This document shows, piece by piece, positions 23,628 to 35,685 of a DNA stretch of 64,000 nt (positions are counted from its first letter, which is position 1; each line of letters begins with the position of its first letter). The notes beneath the pieces are model-generated. The model did not search any database and was not told the origin of the DNA. It saw nothing but the letters and a program-made list of their open reading frames with translations. Source of the stretch: Casuarina equisetifolia (Eukaryota; Streptophyta; Magnoliopsida; Fagales; Casuarinaceae). The stretch is from positions 12,593,501-12,657,500 of the forward strand of contig CM052361.1 in assembly GCA_028551475.1 (NCBI GenBank), read 5' to 3'. A program made the translations under genes and the position numbers.

Positions 23628-24778
23628 GATAATTTGATCATCACACATTGGTTGTTGCATAGATTTGCATGCGAAACATGGTAGTCATCTTGTCATTCAC
23701 GGATAATCGACAGCAGCTATAGCCAGATCCATCGGTCACATGTGGGCTGCTGAATGGATTAGATGTCCATGTGCCGATGGCTACACAGACTTAATAATTA
23801 CGATCGTTAGATAAATCTGATGACCATGGGGCTTATATGCATTTAGGTCTGGTCTTATATAACTGTCTAGGCATAAGAAGGTAGAGAAGAAAGGAATTAA
23901 GGTTGTCGTGGTTGTTGTTTGACTGGAGCATATCCCAGTTACAGCGTCCCGGCTTTAATATATGTGTTGTCTCCTTTTTACTGTGGGTTCAATCTGTGTG
24001 TGGTTTTTTGCTTTGTAACATCTGGTGAGTCCTCAATGTAGTTTGGGTTATCTATCTTTTTTCCTAATATTTGATTGATGGTTAGTTTAGAAGTCAACTA
24101 TTAAGTGCTCTGTAAGAATTGTTAAATGTTGGAACCTTCTCAAACTAACCATAAATCAAATATTAGGAAAAAAGATAGATAACCCAAACTCCCCTAGTTC
24201 TAAAGTCATCGGTAAAATCATGATTTCAACAAGGGAAGGAAGTCAAACCCATTCCTTAGAACAGCTTGAGTGCATAATAGATTAATGCTGCAAGCACCCA
24301 AATTGTAAGCCCACTAATGTTAAAATATGGTTCAAAAGATAGATATTCCTTTTGGATTGGATGAAGCTTGTACTAATTGTCTTACTATTCGACCTTTAAA
24401 TGTCAATTTTCTTTTTTTTTTCTAGCTTATCTTTTTGACTTCGCAAACCGTCTTTACTTTGATGAAATAATAACTGGCATGAATCATCCAAGAAATACTA
24501 CGCGCTATTGGTCTGTAAAGTGATATCTTCCATATGATAATCTAATCAGGGACAAAATCATTGACCAAGGATAGTTACTATCAAAAAATCAACTAACTTA
24601 AAATTTAAAGGAGATAAGTTGAAAAACTGGTCTATAATTTTAATCCAATTTAATACAAGCAACTAAGTGGGTTGACTTAAACACATTTAGCACCTACATA
24701 CATTATCTTTTAGTTTAATTAACCAGAAATCTCCTCATTAAGAAATTCACAAGAATTATTCAAGATTAATCATAATAT
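23628..24778. other. Spacer containing a near-perfect hairpin
   Basis: There is no coding feature. Bases 23640-24040 are of average composition and unrecognised. The inverted repeat at 24041-24189 is listed separately. The remainder is AT-rich. Confidence 0.4.
24041..24189. repeat. Inverted repeat with ~53-bp near-perfect arms
   Basis: The arms at 24041-24093 and 24136-24189 are reverse complements with one mismatch in the first 48 bases (GATTGATGG against GATTTATGG) and a single-base offset at the loop side. The loop is about 42 bases. A transcript would fold into a long, almost perfect stem. Confidence 0.9.
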
Positions 24779-24988
24779 GTTAAAAGTGAGTATTGTTTCA
24801 TATTATAGGTGTGAAAATGAGCCATTAAGCTTATAAGTAATGAAATTTTTCCTATAATATTTTAAGGTTTTGGGATGAACCTCCACTTTGTAATTCCTAT
24901 GTGTCTAAGTTGGGTTTTAGTTCATTATATCAGGTTTTCCTATATAATATTTTTAAGGTTTTGATATAGATTATCACATTCTAATATA
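24779..24988 (+). mobile_element. TRIM fragment
   Basis: It begins TGTTAAAAGTGAGTATTG and carries the family block ATTTTAAGGTTTTGGGATGA, then a shortened interior (CTAAGTTGGG) and a second partial LTR (TTTTAAGGTTTTGATA). It belongs to the same family as 35686-36031 but is more decayed. Confidence 0.55.
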
Positions 24989-27269
24989 ATCTTTAAGCTT
25001 TTACAAGAAAAAATTTTTCAACTAAGAACTCTGCACACTTAAGTGCTCCCACCACTTTACAATTACACACAAGAGCTTAAGAATCAAAATCTTAAACAAT
25101 AATTAACTTAGGATTTTCTCAATTGATAAACCCTAAATTTTTCTCCCTATTTTGAAATTGATTTACACTTCCAAATATAAATAGAATGCACGATTATGCA
25201 CTATAAGGTACACTTTCAAATCCAAATAGTCAAAGAGAATCAAAGAGGGGTTTTGTCCAAGATGGCAAAACCGACTAGGTCGTACCACCCCAAAATAATA
25301 ACCTCAAACCAAATGAAAACGTTTTGCCTTGGTATATAATGAAACAACAACGTATTATTTACGGTGTTCCAATTTTTAAAAGCTTAGCACCATATTACGT
25401 CGTTTTAGATAAGGTTATATGCAAGTTTACACGCATGCTCGAAATGGCGTCATTACTTTTTTGGCATTAATCATTAGAAATAGCATCGTTTCTTTGTAGG
25501 TATTACACAGCACGAAACGGCAAAAAAAATCTCCTTGTATATTTTAGCATAAAATCGGTGGCATTTTCCATGAGAATTTTGGCACAAAAATAGCAGCATT
25601 TTGTTTACGGGTTTTAGCACAAAAACAGCAAACCCTTGGCATTTCAGAACAGATACAACAATATTTTCCCTGAGAATGTCAGCACAAAAATCAGCCAAAA
25701 GATCATGCAATTTTCGGGCAGTTTCTCTAACGACAATGTAGGAAATTTTATCTACTCTTTTGAAGTACTTTTCTAAATAAATCTTTGTTCAAGACATGCA
25801 GCAAATGGGATTGTTTTGAATACAATATGATTAAGCGCAAACGCTCCATCTTATCTATAGAACTTAGGCATATATGTTTATATGAAAAGCAAGGTAACAA
25901 TTTATAAACTAATTTCGAAAATATACCAAGTCTTTGGGGCACAAAAATAAGGATAGAACTAGGCATTCTAATCATAAAAGAAAAAATAAAGCATTTTTGG
26001 GCAACATCAGCGTATTTGAACATCAAGATAGTCGACAATCTGGTCATCAAAACAGCAAATAATTTTAGTGTCAAACAACTGATAATTTTTAGGCGTAGTT
26101 TAGGTACAAGGTATCATATGATTTGATCATAAAAAAAGCCAACATTTCGGACGTGTTCGAGTTATAAGATGTCATGCAATTTAAGCATCAAACAACCAAT
26201 ACATCTAGTCATATTAATCAATAAATAATAGTCAGTTTCGGAAAGTTTGATAATCAAATTTGCAATCATCATATGGGAACACAAATGAGTAAACTTCAAC
26301 TCTCATGCAGCAAATCTAAATTTCTACGCAAAACAATTTCATTCACCATATTCAACACACTTCATTGTTGTTTGCAAGACATGTTTCCAAGTTTTTTTTT
26401 TTTTTTGATAACCCAAAACCCAACCAAACTCTACTTGATAGCTTAAATTGGTAAAAGCAACTTACCACAAAGCATGCTTAGGTCCCGTCACAAAGGAGTG
26501 ATTAACCATCTTTTACCAAACGAAAAAGCGCTCGTTTCTCTCGCTTAAGGGTAGTTATGTACTATATGGTGAGGGACAACCTTTTATGAGGTGCGTTTTG
26601 TTTTTCCCTACGAAGAGAGGTCTTCCTTAATAGTTGATGCTTTTTTAAAAATAAAAACAAAAAATCATTAATGATTTTATGTTTTATTTTTTCCTTATAT
26701 TTTTTAGATGCATATGTTCTATTTAAGATAACTTTGTCACTTGAAAATAATTAGGAAACAACATCTTGAATGCGAGTCACAAGTCATTGACTTAGTAATA
26801 TATAACTCATATAACAATTTGATAATGGGACCTATTTGACATTAATTTAAAATCTAAAAGCCTAATTATTAAAATTGAAAGCATAGGTATAATTAAACTA
26901 AATAAATTCTTTAGATTAATTTTTTGATCTTTCCAAATTATTAGGAAAGCTTTTACTATATAATATAATAGATATGTCATGCATGTTAAAAAAAAAGGAT
27001 ATGTTACTAAATTCTAATCTTCATTTTTGTTTGATTTTTATGCTTGTTGTAGTAGATTTTCTTAGTTTTCACTAGATGTAACATATCTACAAGTTAGCTC
27101 AGCCACTAGAGTAGACATAGAAATTGCAAATAATATTAGTGACAAGAATTTCTTGGCAATATACACGCCTCTATCTAATTAGTTAGAAAGATAATACTCT
27201 AACAAAAATTTTCATCATTGTAGGGTACCCCTATGTTATACTAGTGTTGTTGTTACTGTTGTCACTCTA
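24989..27269. other. AT-rich spacer with degenerate short repeats
   Basis: I see no gene. A degenerate 35-base tandem repeat is listed separately, and similar text (CATCAAA-, GCAATTT-type words) recurs to about 26250. Small frames here have no family resemblance. Confidence 0.35.
25542..25700. repeat. Degenerate 35-bp tandem repeat
   Basis: The words TTTTAGCATAAAATC, TTTTGGCACAAAAATAG and TTTTAGCACAAAAACAG start at 25542, 25577 and 25612, exactly 35 bases apart. A fourth, GTCAGCACAAAAATCAG, follows near 25677. A further shared word is GGCATTTT. Confidence 0.6.
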
Positions 27270-27880
27270 TCTTACTGACGTAAATGGTGATGAGTGTGCT
27301 AACACATCACAACATGGACAAACAAAAGCTTAGGACTAGGGCCCTATGTAGAAGATACTACAAGTTAGCAGAACTCATAAGGCTCCAATACCATATAAGG
27401 TTTTATCTAAAAATTAGTTGGCAATGGGTGAAGAAATCTCGCCAAATATAAAGCATAAGGCTTATGCTTATATAATCAATGTAGGACACATTTTTAATAC
27501 TTTCCCTTATATGTAGGTTGACACAAGCACTACAACATGAGTAGACAGAAGGCCAAGACTAAGGCCTAACATATAGGAGGACACAATATAGGAAAACCCA
27601 CAAGGTTCTAATACCATATAAGGGCTTATCCCAAAACCAATTAGTAATAGATGGAGAAACCTCACCAAGTATAAAGCATGGGGCATAGCCAATTACACAA
27701 CCGATATAAGATATACATATTTAATACTTGCCCTTATGCATAGGTTGACACAAGCATTGCAACATGTGTGAACAAAAGACCAAGACCAAAGCCCAATTCA
27801 AGGGAAGACAATGTATGGAAACCCATAAGGCTTTGATACCATTTAATGGTCCATTTTAAAATTAATTAGCAATGAGTAGG
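27270..27880 (-). mobile_element. Tandem array of TRIM units (interior-LTR repeated about 2.6 times)
   Basis: Reverse-strand primer-site-like words (TGGTATTGGAGCC, TGGTATTAGAACC, TGGTATCAAAGCC) lie at about 27389, 27610 and 27836, spaced 221 and 226 bases. Between them an LTR-like block (with TTACCAACT/GCCAACTAATTTT-type text and CATAAGCCTTATGC) alternates with an interior block (GTTGACACAAGCA, AGACCAAGAC). This is an LTR-interior-LTR-interior-LTR chain rather than a simple element. The last LTR is truncated near 27880. Confidence 0.7.
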
Positions 27881-29874
27881 GAAATCTAGTATCAAACAGA
27901 AAGGAGGAAAGTAAAAGATAAAATTATCTTTGAAAACTAAGGATACAAATTACTCACTTTCTTAGAATTCAAGGATAAACATTCACCACTTTATTTGAAG
28001 TAATTCCAAAGAATACAGGGCAAAAAAGTTCACTATTCTTGGAATAAGCTAAAGAGATATATAACTTTTGAAATAAAGCCAAAATTTAATTCATAATCTC
28101 ATAAACTCATGAACTATCTTGGTTACATAATAGAGTAGCTATTTATGAGAGAGATTCTCCTATTTCGAGGCTAGTCAAAGACAAATAATTATACCATCTA
28201 GTCTTAGATAGTGGTTACATTGAAAGTTTTGGTTCTTAAGATAGTCAAAAGAAGTAAATGCTCTTAATTGTTTGTGGGAGAGACTTGTTGGAAATCAATT
28301 CTAATTATTGTGCCTAGACTCAACTCTCCAAGTTTATCATTAACAAGCATTTGAGCTTGGGCTAGTGCAAGGTGGGTCACATCCTTAACAAAGAGCCTAG
28401 GTTGATAAGGAAATTTAAATGAAATGATCATTGATTAACCATTAATTTTAGGACTTTTAGTATAATGATTTTGCATCATGACAAACGGTATTCGGCTGGT
28501 TGGGATGTTTGTTCGAAAATGTGGTAGTTGTTACAATCATAAGATTGGAACTTAAATTGTGATAGCCTTGGACTTACAAAAGCCCAAAATTGATGATATT
28601 ACTCAAATAAAATAATCCTTATTAGTCATCCTACTTAAAATTTTTGGTATAATCCGCAAATAGCTGTTACTTTTGAAAAAAGAGAGAGAAAGCCAAGCTT
28701 GGGCGGTAGGCCCTGGTCGGAAAAGTCTATTCCTTTATTTAATTCGGCTCTGCTGCATTAAAATATGTTGTTTCCCGAAATTTTTCTGCGACCGGAGCCA
28801 GGGTTGAAAACTTATGAGAAGTCCTCATCCCTTATCCCGGTGGCGTGAGTGGACCAATTTGAGTCTCACGTCGCTGACACCTTCCCCTTAAGTTTGATCT
28901 TTGACGGCGTTGCCGACTAGTCACTGGTTGGCGCAATTCTACGTGTTGTTCAATCAATGTGACGATTCACCCTGAATATTTGACACGTCTTATATGTTTG
29001 GTTTGGCATTCCTGTTGCCGGCTGCACCTTCCTAGCTTCTCCCCAGAAAGAGGTACGAAGGAATAATTAGCACATACATCTGTAGTTGTCTGTCTAATGA
29101 AAATATTAATTTCCTAGTCTTTTCGGAAATTGATACTTGGGGTTTCACGAACATAAAAGAGGTTTTCTATTTTGATGAAATTTCTATGATGTGAAGGGCT
29201 CCTAATAATTTAGAGTTGTAAGAGAAAGGGAAAACCTGATGAAATCATTTCTTTATGAAATTCTATTTTTTTCCCCCTTAAAAAACACTAAGTGGAAGCA
29301 TTATCTACCCAAAAGGTGGTTTCATTCCAAGATTCGGGTGAAAAGTAGTCTACAACATTCCGTTGGAGAGGCATTTTTTAAAATAAGTGTTGAAGGGTTT
29401 TTATAGTTGTTCAGTACAAATTATGATTGAATTGGAAAGGATGAAGATAATTCTCAACTTATTATATGGTACATTTAATTTTTTGTCATGCTAATCAGAT
29501 TTTGCTAATTTCCAAACACATGAAAATCCAGTGGCTAATATTTTGATTTTGAAGTTAGTATTATAAAATTGTCCATAGAACTAAGTACGAAGACGAGATT
29601 TTATGCCCATCAAGTACATATATACCACTTTGGTACTTAACTGAATGATTTCATTTTGAGATGGTGGACGAGTTTAATTTCATAATTGTGACTTTTCTTT
29701 CTTGTCGGACCAAGAATATTACGCATGGACATTTGAACTTATCAAATAATATTATATCTGTCATAATAAACTATTTGTACAACTTGGTTGCAGAAAAATT
29801 AGGCACCAATCTGAGCTGAAGCAGAAGGCGTCAAAGTTCCCCACTCCAGAAGTTGGAGAGCGACACAGAGAGAG

Positions 29875-29911
<37 letters not shown>

Positions 29912-30051
29912 TTAAAAAGCCACGGTCACGGCCTCCCTGTCAACATTTGGGCTCTCCCATGATTTCTTTTCCTTTCATTTTTTTTTTCTCCATCATGCTA
30001 TTTGATTAATCCGTTCCTCAAGATTCAAGGAGAATTTAGCAGAATTACGAC
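27881..30051. other. Spacer and upstream region of the cytoplasmic kinase gene
   Basis: No coding feature was found. Bases 28680-29060 are less AT-rich and unrecognised. The right end (29800-30051) should hold the promoter and 5' leader of the kinase gene, including a GA microsatellite and a pyrimidine-rich tract (29955-29995). Confidence 0.4.
29881..29908. repeat. GA microsatellite, 14 perfect dinucleotides
   Basis: Fourteen AG units, preceded by shorter AGAGAGAGACACAC runs from about 29868, lie about 145 bases before the kinase start codon. This is a typical site for a 5'-leader GAGA tract in plants. Confidence 0.9.
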
Positions 30052-31697
30052 ATGAAGCTTCCGTGCGTGAATTGCTTCTCTTCAGCACCAGGAACGGATA
30101 GAAGCAGGCAGGGTAAATTTTGAATGCTTTTCACTGCTCTCTTCCTCATCATCTTTGTGTTTCAGTGTTTGATTACTTCATAAAACGTGTTGATTTCTTT
30201 TGTGTTTTTAGAACTAACCATGTTGATTCATATCCCTTTTTCAATCTATTTGCGTTTCTTGATCGCTTTCTGTTCATATCCGACAGAAAAAGAAGAAAGA
30301 AAGCAGGAAAATTTCCGGGTGTTCTCTTATAACGAACTGAAATCTGCCACCAACGGTTTCCATCCCACGAACAAGATCGGAGAAGGGGGCTTTGGCATTG
30401 TCTACAAGGTTAATCTCTTTCCCTGTATATAAAATTGAATAAGGCACACAACTTTAGCCTAAAGCCTGAGGCTGTTTGGTTTGACTCTGTAGGGCCAGCT
30501 GCGGGATGGCTCTCTGGTGGCTGTAAAAGTGCTTTCGATTGAACTTGAATCGATGCGAGGCGAGAGAGAGTTTATATCGGAAATAGCAACACTTTGCAAT
30601 ATCCAACATGAAAATCTCGTTACCTTTCGAGGATGTTGTGTTGAAGGAGCTAGACGATATATTGTGTACGATTTCATGGAAAACAACAGCCTTGCACACA
30701 CCTTACTTGGTAATCCCTCATTGATTAACTCTGTCATGGACAAAATCCTGGGTTTTCAAATTGTTCTGAAGACAAATTCTGTCGTAATGAATTCTTGATT
30801 GATAGGTGCAGAGCAAAACAGGTCGAGATTTAGCTGGGAAACAAGACGGGATATTTCGATTGGAGTGGCTCGGGCGCTGGCCTATCTCCTTGAGGAGGTT
30901 GAACCCCACATTATTCACAGAGATATTAAAGCCGGCAACATACTTCTTGATGGAAACTTCAGACCAAAGGTTTCTGATTTTGGTCTGGCAAAGCTCCTAG
31001 GAGACAGCTGTTCCCACGTGAGTACACGTGTTGCCGGGACATTGTAAGTCGAATCTATAAATCCGTACATATCTCTGGATTCATCTCTGGAGACGCTATT
31101 GCTAATGGGGTTTCTTGTAATTGTGAATGCAAAAGGGGGTATCTCGCGCCGGAATATGCCGTCAGTGGACGCTTGACACGAAAATCAGACGTTTACAGCT
31201 TTGGGGTACTCCTCTTGGAAATTGTCAGTGGGCGGCCGGTGGTGGATTTTGACCTAGGCTATAGACAACAATATCTCGTTCAGAAGGTAACAAAATCAGA
31301 ACAGAAAACTTAGCAATTTCCTTATCTTTACTGGTTGCTGGCGTGTTTGAAACAGAGGTACCGTGTGTATGTGAATGGGCAGGCATGGGAAGCGTACGAG
31401 GCAAACGACCTTCTACAACTAGTGGATCCTACTCTTGATAACAACTTTCCGGAGACAGAAGCTGTTCGATTCTTAAAGGTGGGTCTACTTTGCGTACAAG
31501 AAGCTTCAAAGCTCCGGCCACAAATGTCAACGGTCGTCGAAATGTTGGCGAAGGACGAAATCAAAGATGTTAAGATTTCAGAACCTGGGCTTGTTGTTGA
31601 TCTCATGAATATAAGATTGCGCCAAAAGCAATTAGCAGGAACGTCAAGTTCCTCTTTTGGATCATCCATATCCAGTTCAGTCAATGTCGGCCGCTGA
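30052..31697 (+). CDS. Receptor-like cytoplasmic Ser/Thr kinase, CRPK1-like
   Basis: Six exons: 30052-30112, 30287-30408, 30493-30709, 30806-31043, 31136-31286 and 31383-31697, all GT-AG, giving 367 residues. There is no signal peptide or membrane segment; cysteines 5 and 8 in MKLPCVNC are possible palmitoylation sites. Kinase landmarks: glycine loop GEGGFGIV (52-59), K73, E91, HRDIKAGN (171-178), DFG (191-193) and APE (217-219), so it should be active. The closest described relatives are cold-responsive protein kinase 1 and LRR-VIII/DUF26-derived cytoplasmic kinases; CRPK1 phosphorylates 14-3-3 proteins in cold signalling, but transfer of that role here is inference. The tail (about 320-367) is serine-rich and probably disordered. 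For exon 6 the acceptor at 31381-31382 gives the family text [12 protein letters not shown]; an earlier AG would add nine residues. Confidence 0.93.
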
Positions 31698-33534
31698 AGC
31701 AAGCATTCCCCATCCAGAGTTTCCACCGGCGTCTTAGCGGTAATAAGTACCTGGAGGCCACATGCGTCGGCAAATTACGACTTACCGGTTTGTCCGCAGA
31801 GATAGGAGCGCTACGCGTTCAAGGAGACAAGTCTTCTCGGAGGAGCCTTACAGATTGAAGAGGAAGGTGATACAAGCTGTCCTTGATAATGTGAAATAGC
31901 TAAGAAATTCCATTAATGTTTGATTGAAATTATTTTTTCAATAGTGTAAGGTAATCAATGCTTTATACAAGAGTTATATTCATGGTGTAAATGGTGTTGG
32001 TTCTGTAGCTACAAATTCAAGTGGCGTTGGTTACGGCATCATTGAACCATTTTCCCCACTGAATTTTCTGGTCAAACATATGATGAATTATTCACGGTCG
32101 TGAGAAAATAAAAGAAAAGAGAAAAACCACATGAGGGTAATTGTAGGGGACCGTTTTCACCCTCATGTTAGTAAATTAATCTACATTTGATGACTAAGTC
32201 AACACGATTTATCTAATTCTAAGTTAGTTTCTGTATTTTAAGCCAACTTTGCAATTTCCTCAGTAATGATATGAACTTGCCAACTTTCCAAAATCCCTTG
32301 TAAATAATTAAATTTCACTTGAATTTATATAAAAAAAAAATATTATCCTGGAAAAATTACAATAATTTTGTTTCAAAATAAAAAGAAAGTTCTAAACGAA
32401 TTGTACTAGTCAAAATAGAATATGAATCATGAGAAAAGTTGATTAAGAAAATTAAAGGCAAATGAAGAGAATACAATTACAAGACAAGAAAGATGGGTTG
32501 ACTTATTAAAAACTTTCGTAGAAGATCATGTGGAACAGTCAATTAAAATCACTTAATTATGGCCTAAGATGGCAGTAGGTTTATCAAAATTGTGACACAA
32601 AATATTTAATAAAGAGGTGCAATCATAATAATAACTGCAATGCATAAAATATTCATTTGAATTCTTTTTGTAGAAGTAGCTTTTGGATTAGAACTACACT
32701 ATATATTTTTTTTCCTTAAAAAAATAATAAATACACACACTTGTGTGCGCACATAGTCAACTATACGCTTTAATATAAAAAAAATGCACAAAAGTAACAC
32801 CAAAAAGTTATGAAACTATATGATAAAATTTCATCTCCACCATGGACCTAGAGGTTTGACATAAACTACATGTCTGGTGTGATGGGAAGATTGTGCATAG
32901 TATATTATATGGATTTATTTATAGAACCAAGATTATATTCACCCGGACGGACTTCTACTGGAAATGGTTCTTCTAGCATTCACGAAGTGAAACTTTAACC
33001 ACCGGATCGACAAAACTTGTGGTCTCCGGTGAGATGCGATAATCCTTATATTATTATGCCGTGTAGGAAAAAATCTAGGACAGGGAATCCAACGAGAAGT
33101 CAACGACCAGAGACAAGAAGAAAACTACAAACAAGTAACAGACTGCAACCAAGTAACAGAAAGCAAAAAACAAAGTAATGATGAGAAGTTTGGTGCGGAT
33201 CTACATAATCCTCTGTTAGCTTTATCATAAAAACGAAAAAAAATAAAAATAAAAATAAAATAAAAAAAGAAACGAAAGGCTGAAATTTCTGTGACGTGCT
33301 TCATCCCGTTGATTAAATAACAACGACGACTTATGAACCAAATTCTGCATGCCGAATAAAAATTTTAGATAAAAGAAAAGACTTGTGTGATTCCCAACCA
33401 TGGAGGATGACCTTTATAAATAAATGTGACTGTCATCCCATTACATTTTAGTGATGTTATATCGGGAGATTGTTTCATCTCTAGCATTGTCATGCTTTGG
33501 TTTTATTCAATCAAATATCTAAGTTAAGTGAGAT
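31698..33534. other. 3' flank of the kinase gene and AT-rich spacer
   Basis: The first few hundred bases should include the kinase 3' UTR. The rest is AT-rich with no long frame, LTR pair or RNA gene that I can recognise. Confidence 0.4.
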
Positions 33535-35458
33535 CACAAATATGGAGAAAGATTGAGTCCATTATCACAAGAGCAAGGATACAAGATGTTGGTTCTATAT
33601 GATTACAACATACGGAATCAACGAATGTAAATGTACAAAGTAAACTCAAGGAGTATCCTATTGACATAAGGAATCAATTTCCGTAAGGTTTGTCTAATAG
33701 ACAAAAGCATGCTTTTTAGCATCTTCACCATTTTTTCGACATCCCTTTAAGTTAGTACTCAATACAAATCAAACGTTCTCAACTTATCAGATAGAAAATG
33801 ATGTTGTCAAATGTCCAAAGCTTTAGTCAAGAAATTAGCAGGTTGCTTTTTAGTAGAAATGTAAGTTGCTCTAATGATACCCCTGCACAATCTTTTCTTA
33901 TATGAAATAGCAATTAACTTCAATATGCTTAATTTTTCTATTTAGAATAATATTAATAACAATCTTCATGAGTGCTTTCTTATCACAAAACAACTAGCCT
34001 TAATGACTTTAACCTATAAATCACCTAATAACCTTAATAGCCAAATAATCTCAGATCAAGTAAAGGTCATGGCTCATCATTATGCTTTAGTGGAAGATCT
34101 AGAGATAATAACTTGATTTTTGCATTTTTATGAAATCGAGGATTCCTTTAGTTTAACATAAAAACTTATAACAAATCTTATACTCATATTTCATTTCACA
34201 TAATCAAAATTACAAAATGCATGGAAGTCAAGTATGTTATTTATTTTCAACATGGGACTCATACGAGGAGATTTCTTGATATACTTGACAACTCTAAGAG
34301 TTGTTTCTTGATGGGATTACTTAGGTCTATGCATGAAATAGCTCAAAATCTATATAGTGTAACTTATATTAGGCCTTGTCATGATAAGATATGTTAACCT
34401 TCTAGTTAGTTGCTAGAACATTGCAACATTTATAAGTAAAGGATCATAACTTTCTTTGTTTTATTAGTAGTTCCATCATAATCCTCTAAAGTATGATCAA
34501 GGTTTTATTCCATGTGTTCTTTGTGGGCTTACATCCAAAGAGTCTACACTTTAGGATAAGTTCTAAGGTATACTTCCAATGGTTCAAAATGATACAAGGC
34601 ACTTCTTTGTTTAAGCTAGAAGAAAAGACATTATCTATTTCTAATGTTATTGTATCCAAAGGCATTTCTTCATTTGGGACCCGTTGATACACTAGGAAGT
34701 AAGATAGATTTTGACTTTCCTTAATAGCAATGCGCAAAATCCACATGGCAAGTATACCATCAATACCTTCCTCAATTTGGATTTTAGATGTTGTTAGTGA
34801 CTACATTGCTCATGACTTTAGTTGTCTAACACTGCCTCAACCATGTGATTATGGATGTAGGGAAATTCATTTGGGAAATAATATTTATGTCTTTATTACC
34901 CATACTAGATCCTTGACTTTATCTAATGGTTTTTTTTTCAAAGATTGTTTTGTATCACTTGTATTCATATCCAACCTTATTTTCACTTTTAAATTCACCA
35001 CAAACAATTACCAACATAATTTATCTTCACACACATTTTGTGTGTCATAAGACTTATGGACTAGAAAAGTGACAATATAGGACAGAGTGAAGGATGAGTT
35101 GTACTACTTAAAGTGTAGTAGTGAAGAAGATTGCAATGATCATTTTGTAGACAATGTAGTACATTTTGCTAATGTTGTGTAATACATGCATCCCTTATTG
35201 CTATGCGTATTCTTTTTTATACTATTTTAAGCTTCAAGGATCATAAAATGGAGAAAGATTGAATCCATTATCACAATAGTAAAGACATAAGATGTTGGTT
35301 TCATATAATTACAACCTAAGGAATCAACGAATGTAAAGATACAAAAGTAAATTTAAAGACTATCCTATTTACCTTTGAACAAAAAGAATCAGTATATATA
35401 ACATTTGTCTAATAGATAAAAGCCTGCTTTTCAATATCTCCATCATTTTTTAATAGAT
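33535..35458 (-). mobile_element. Old, internally rearranged copia element with both LTR remnants
   Basis: Two direct repeats of about 210 bases bracket the element: about 33535-33741 and about 35242-35458. Both carry ATGGAGAAAGATTGA and GGAATCAACGAATGTAAA. On the reverse strand the inner edge of the left repeat follows a tail typical of copia RNase H ends (AACCTGCTAATTTCTTGACT). Further right, 34486-34746 (reverse) contains HWKYTLELILKC, a copia RT/RNase H linker. About 34780-35010 on the forward strand resembles a copia protease/pre-integrase stretch (SSIWILD...), so pieces of opposite orientation sit inside one LTR pair. The LTRs are strongly diverged; it is old and heavily broken. Confidence 0.6.
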
Positions 35459-35685
35459 ATAAAATAAGTTTATACCTAAGTATCAAATTTATTAATTTAG
35501 AATTAATATTTTAAAGTTAAAATCAAGTATCTTATAATTTTCTTGAGTCTTAAACTTAAACTTTGGGAGCTCGACCTCCTAACTTAGGTAAAATCATCAA
35601 CTCTTCCTCATCAAGAAAGGCAGAAAACTGGGGCTTATTTTCCTGTTCAATTGGCATTTTTTTAGCCTTTCTAAGGGCTCCAAGG

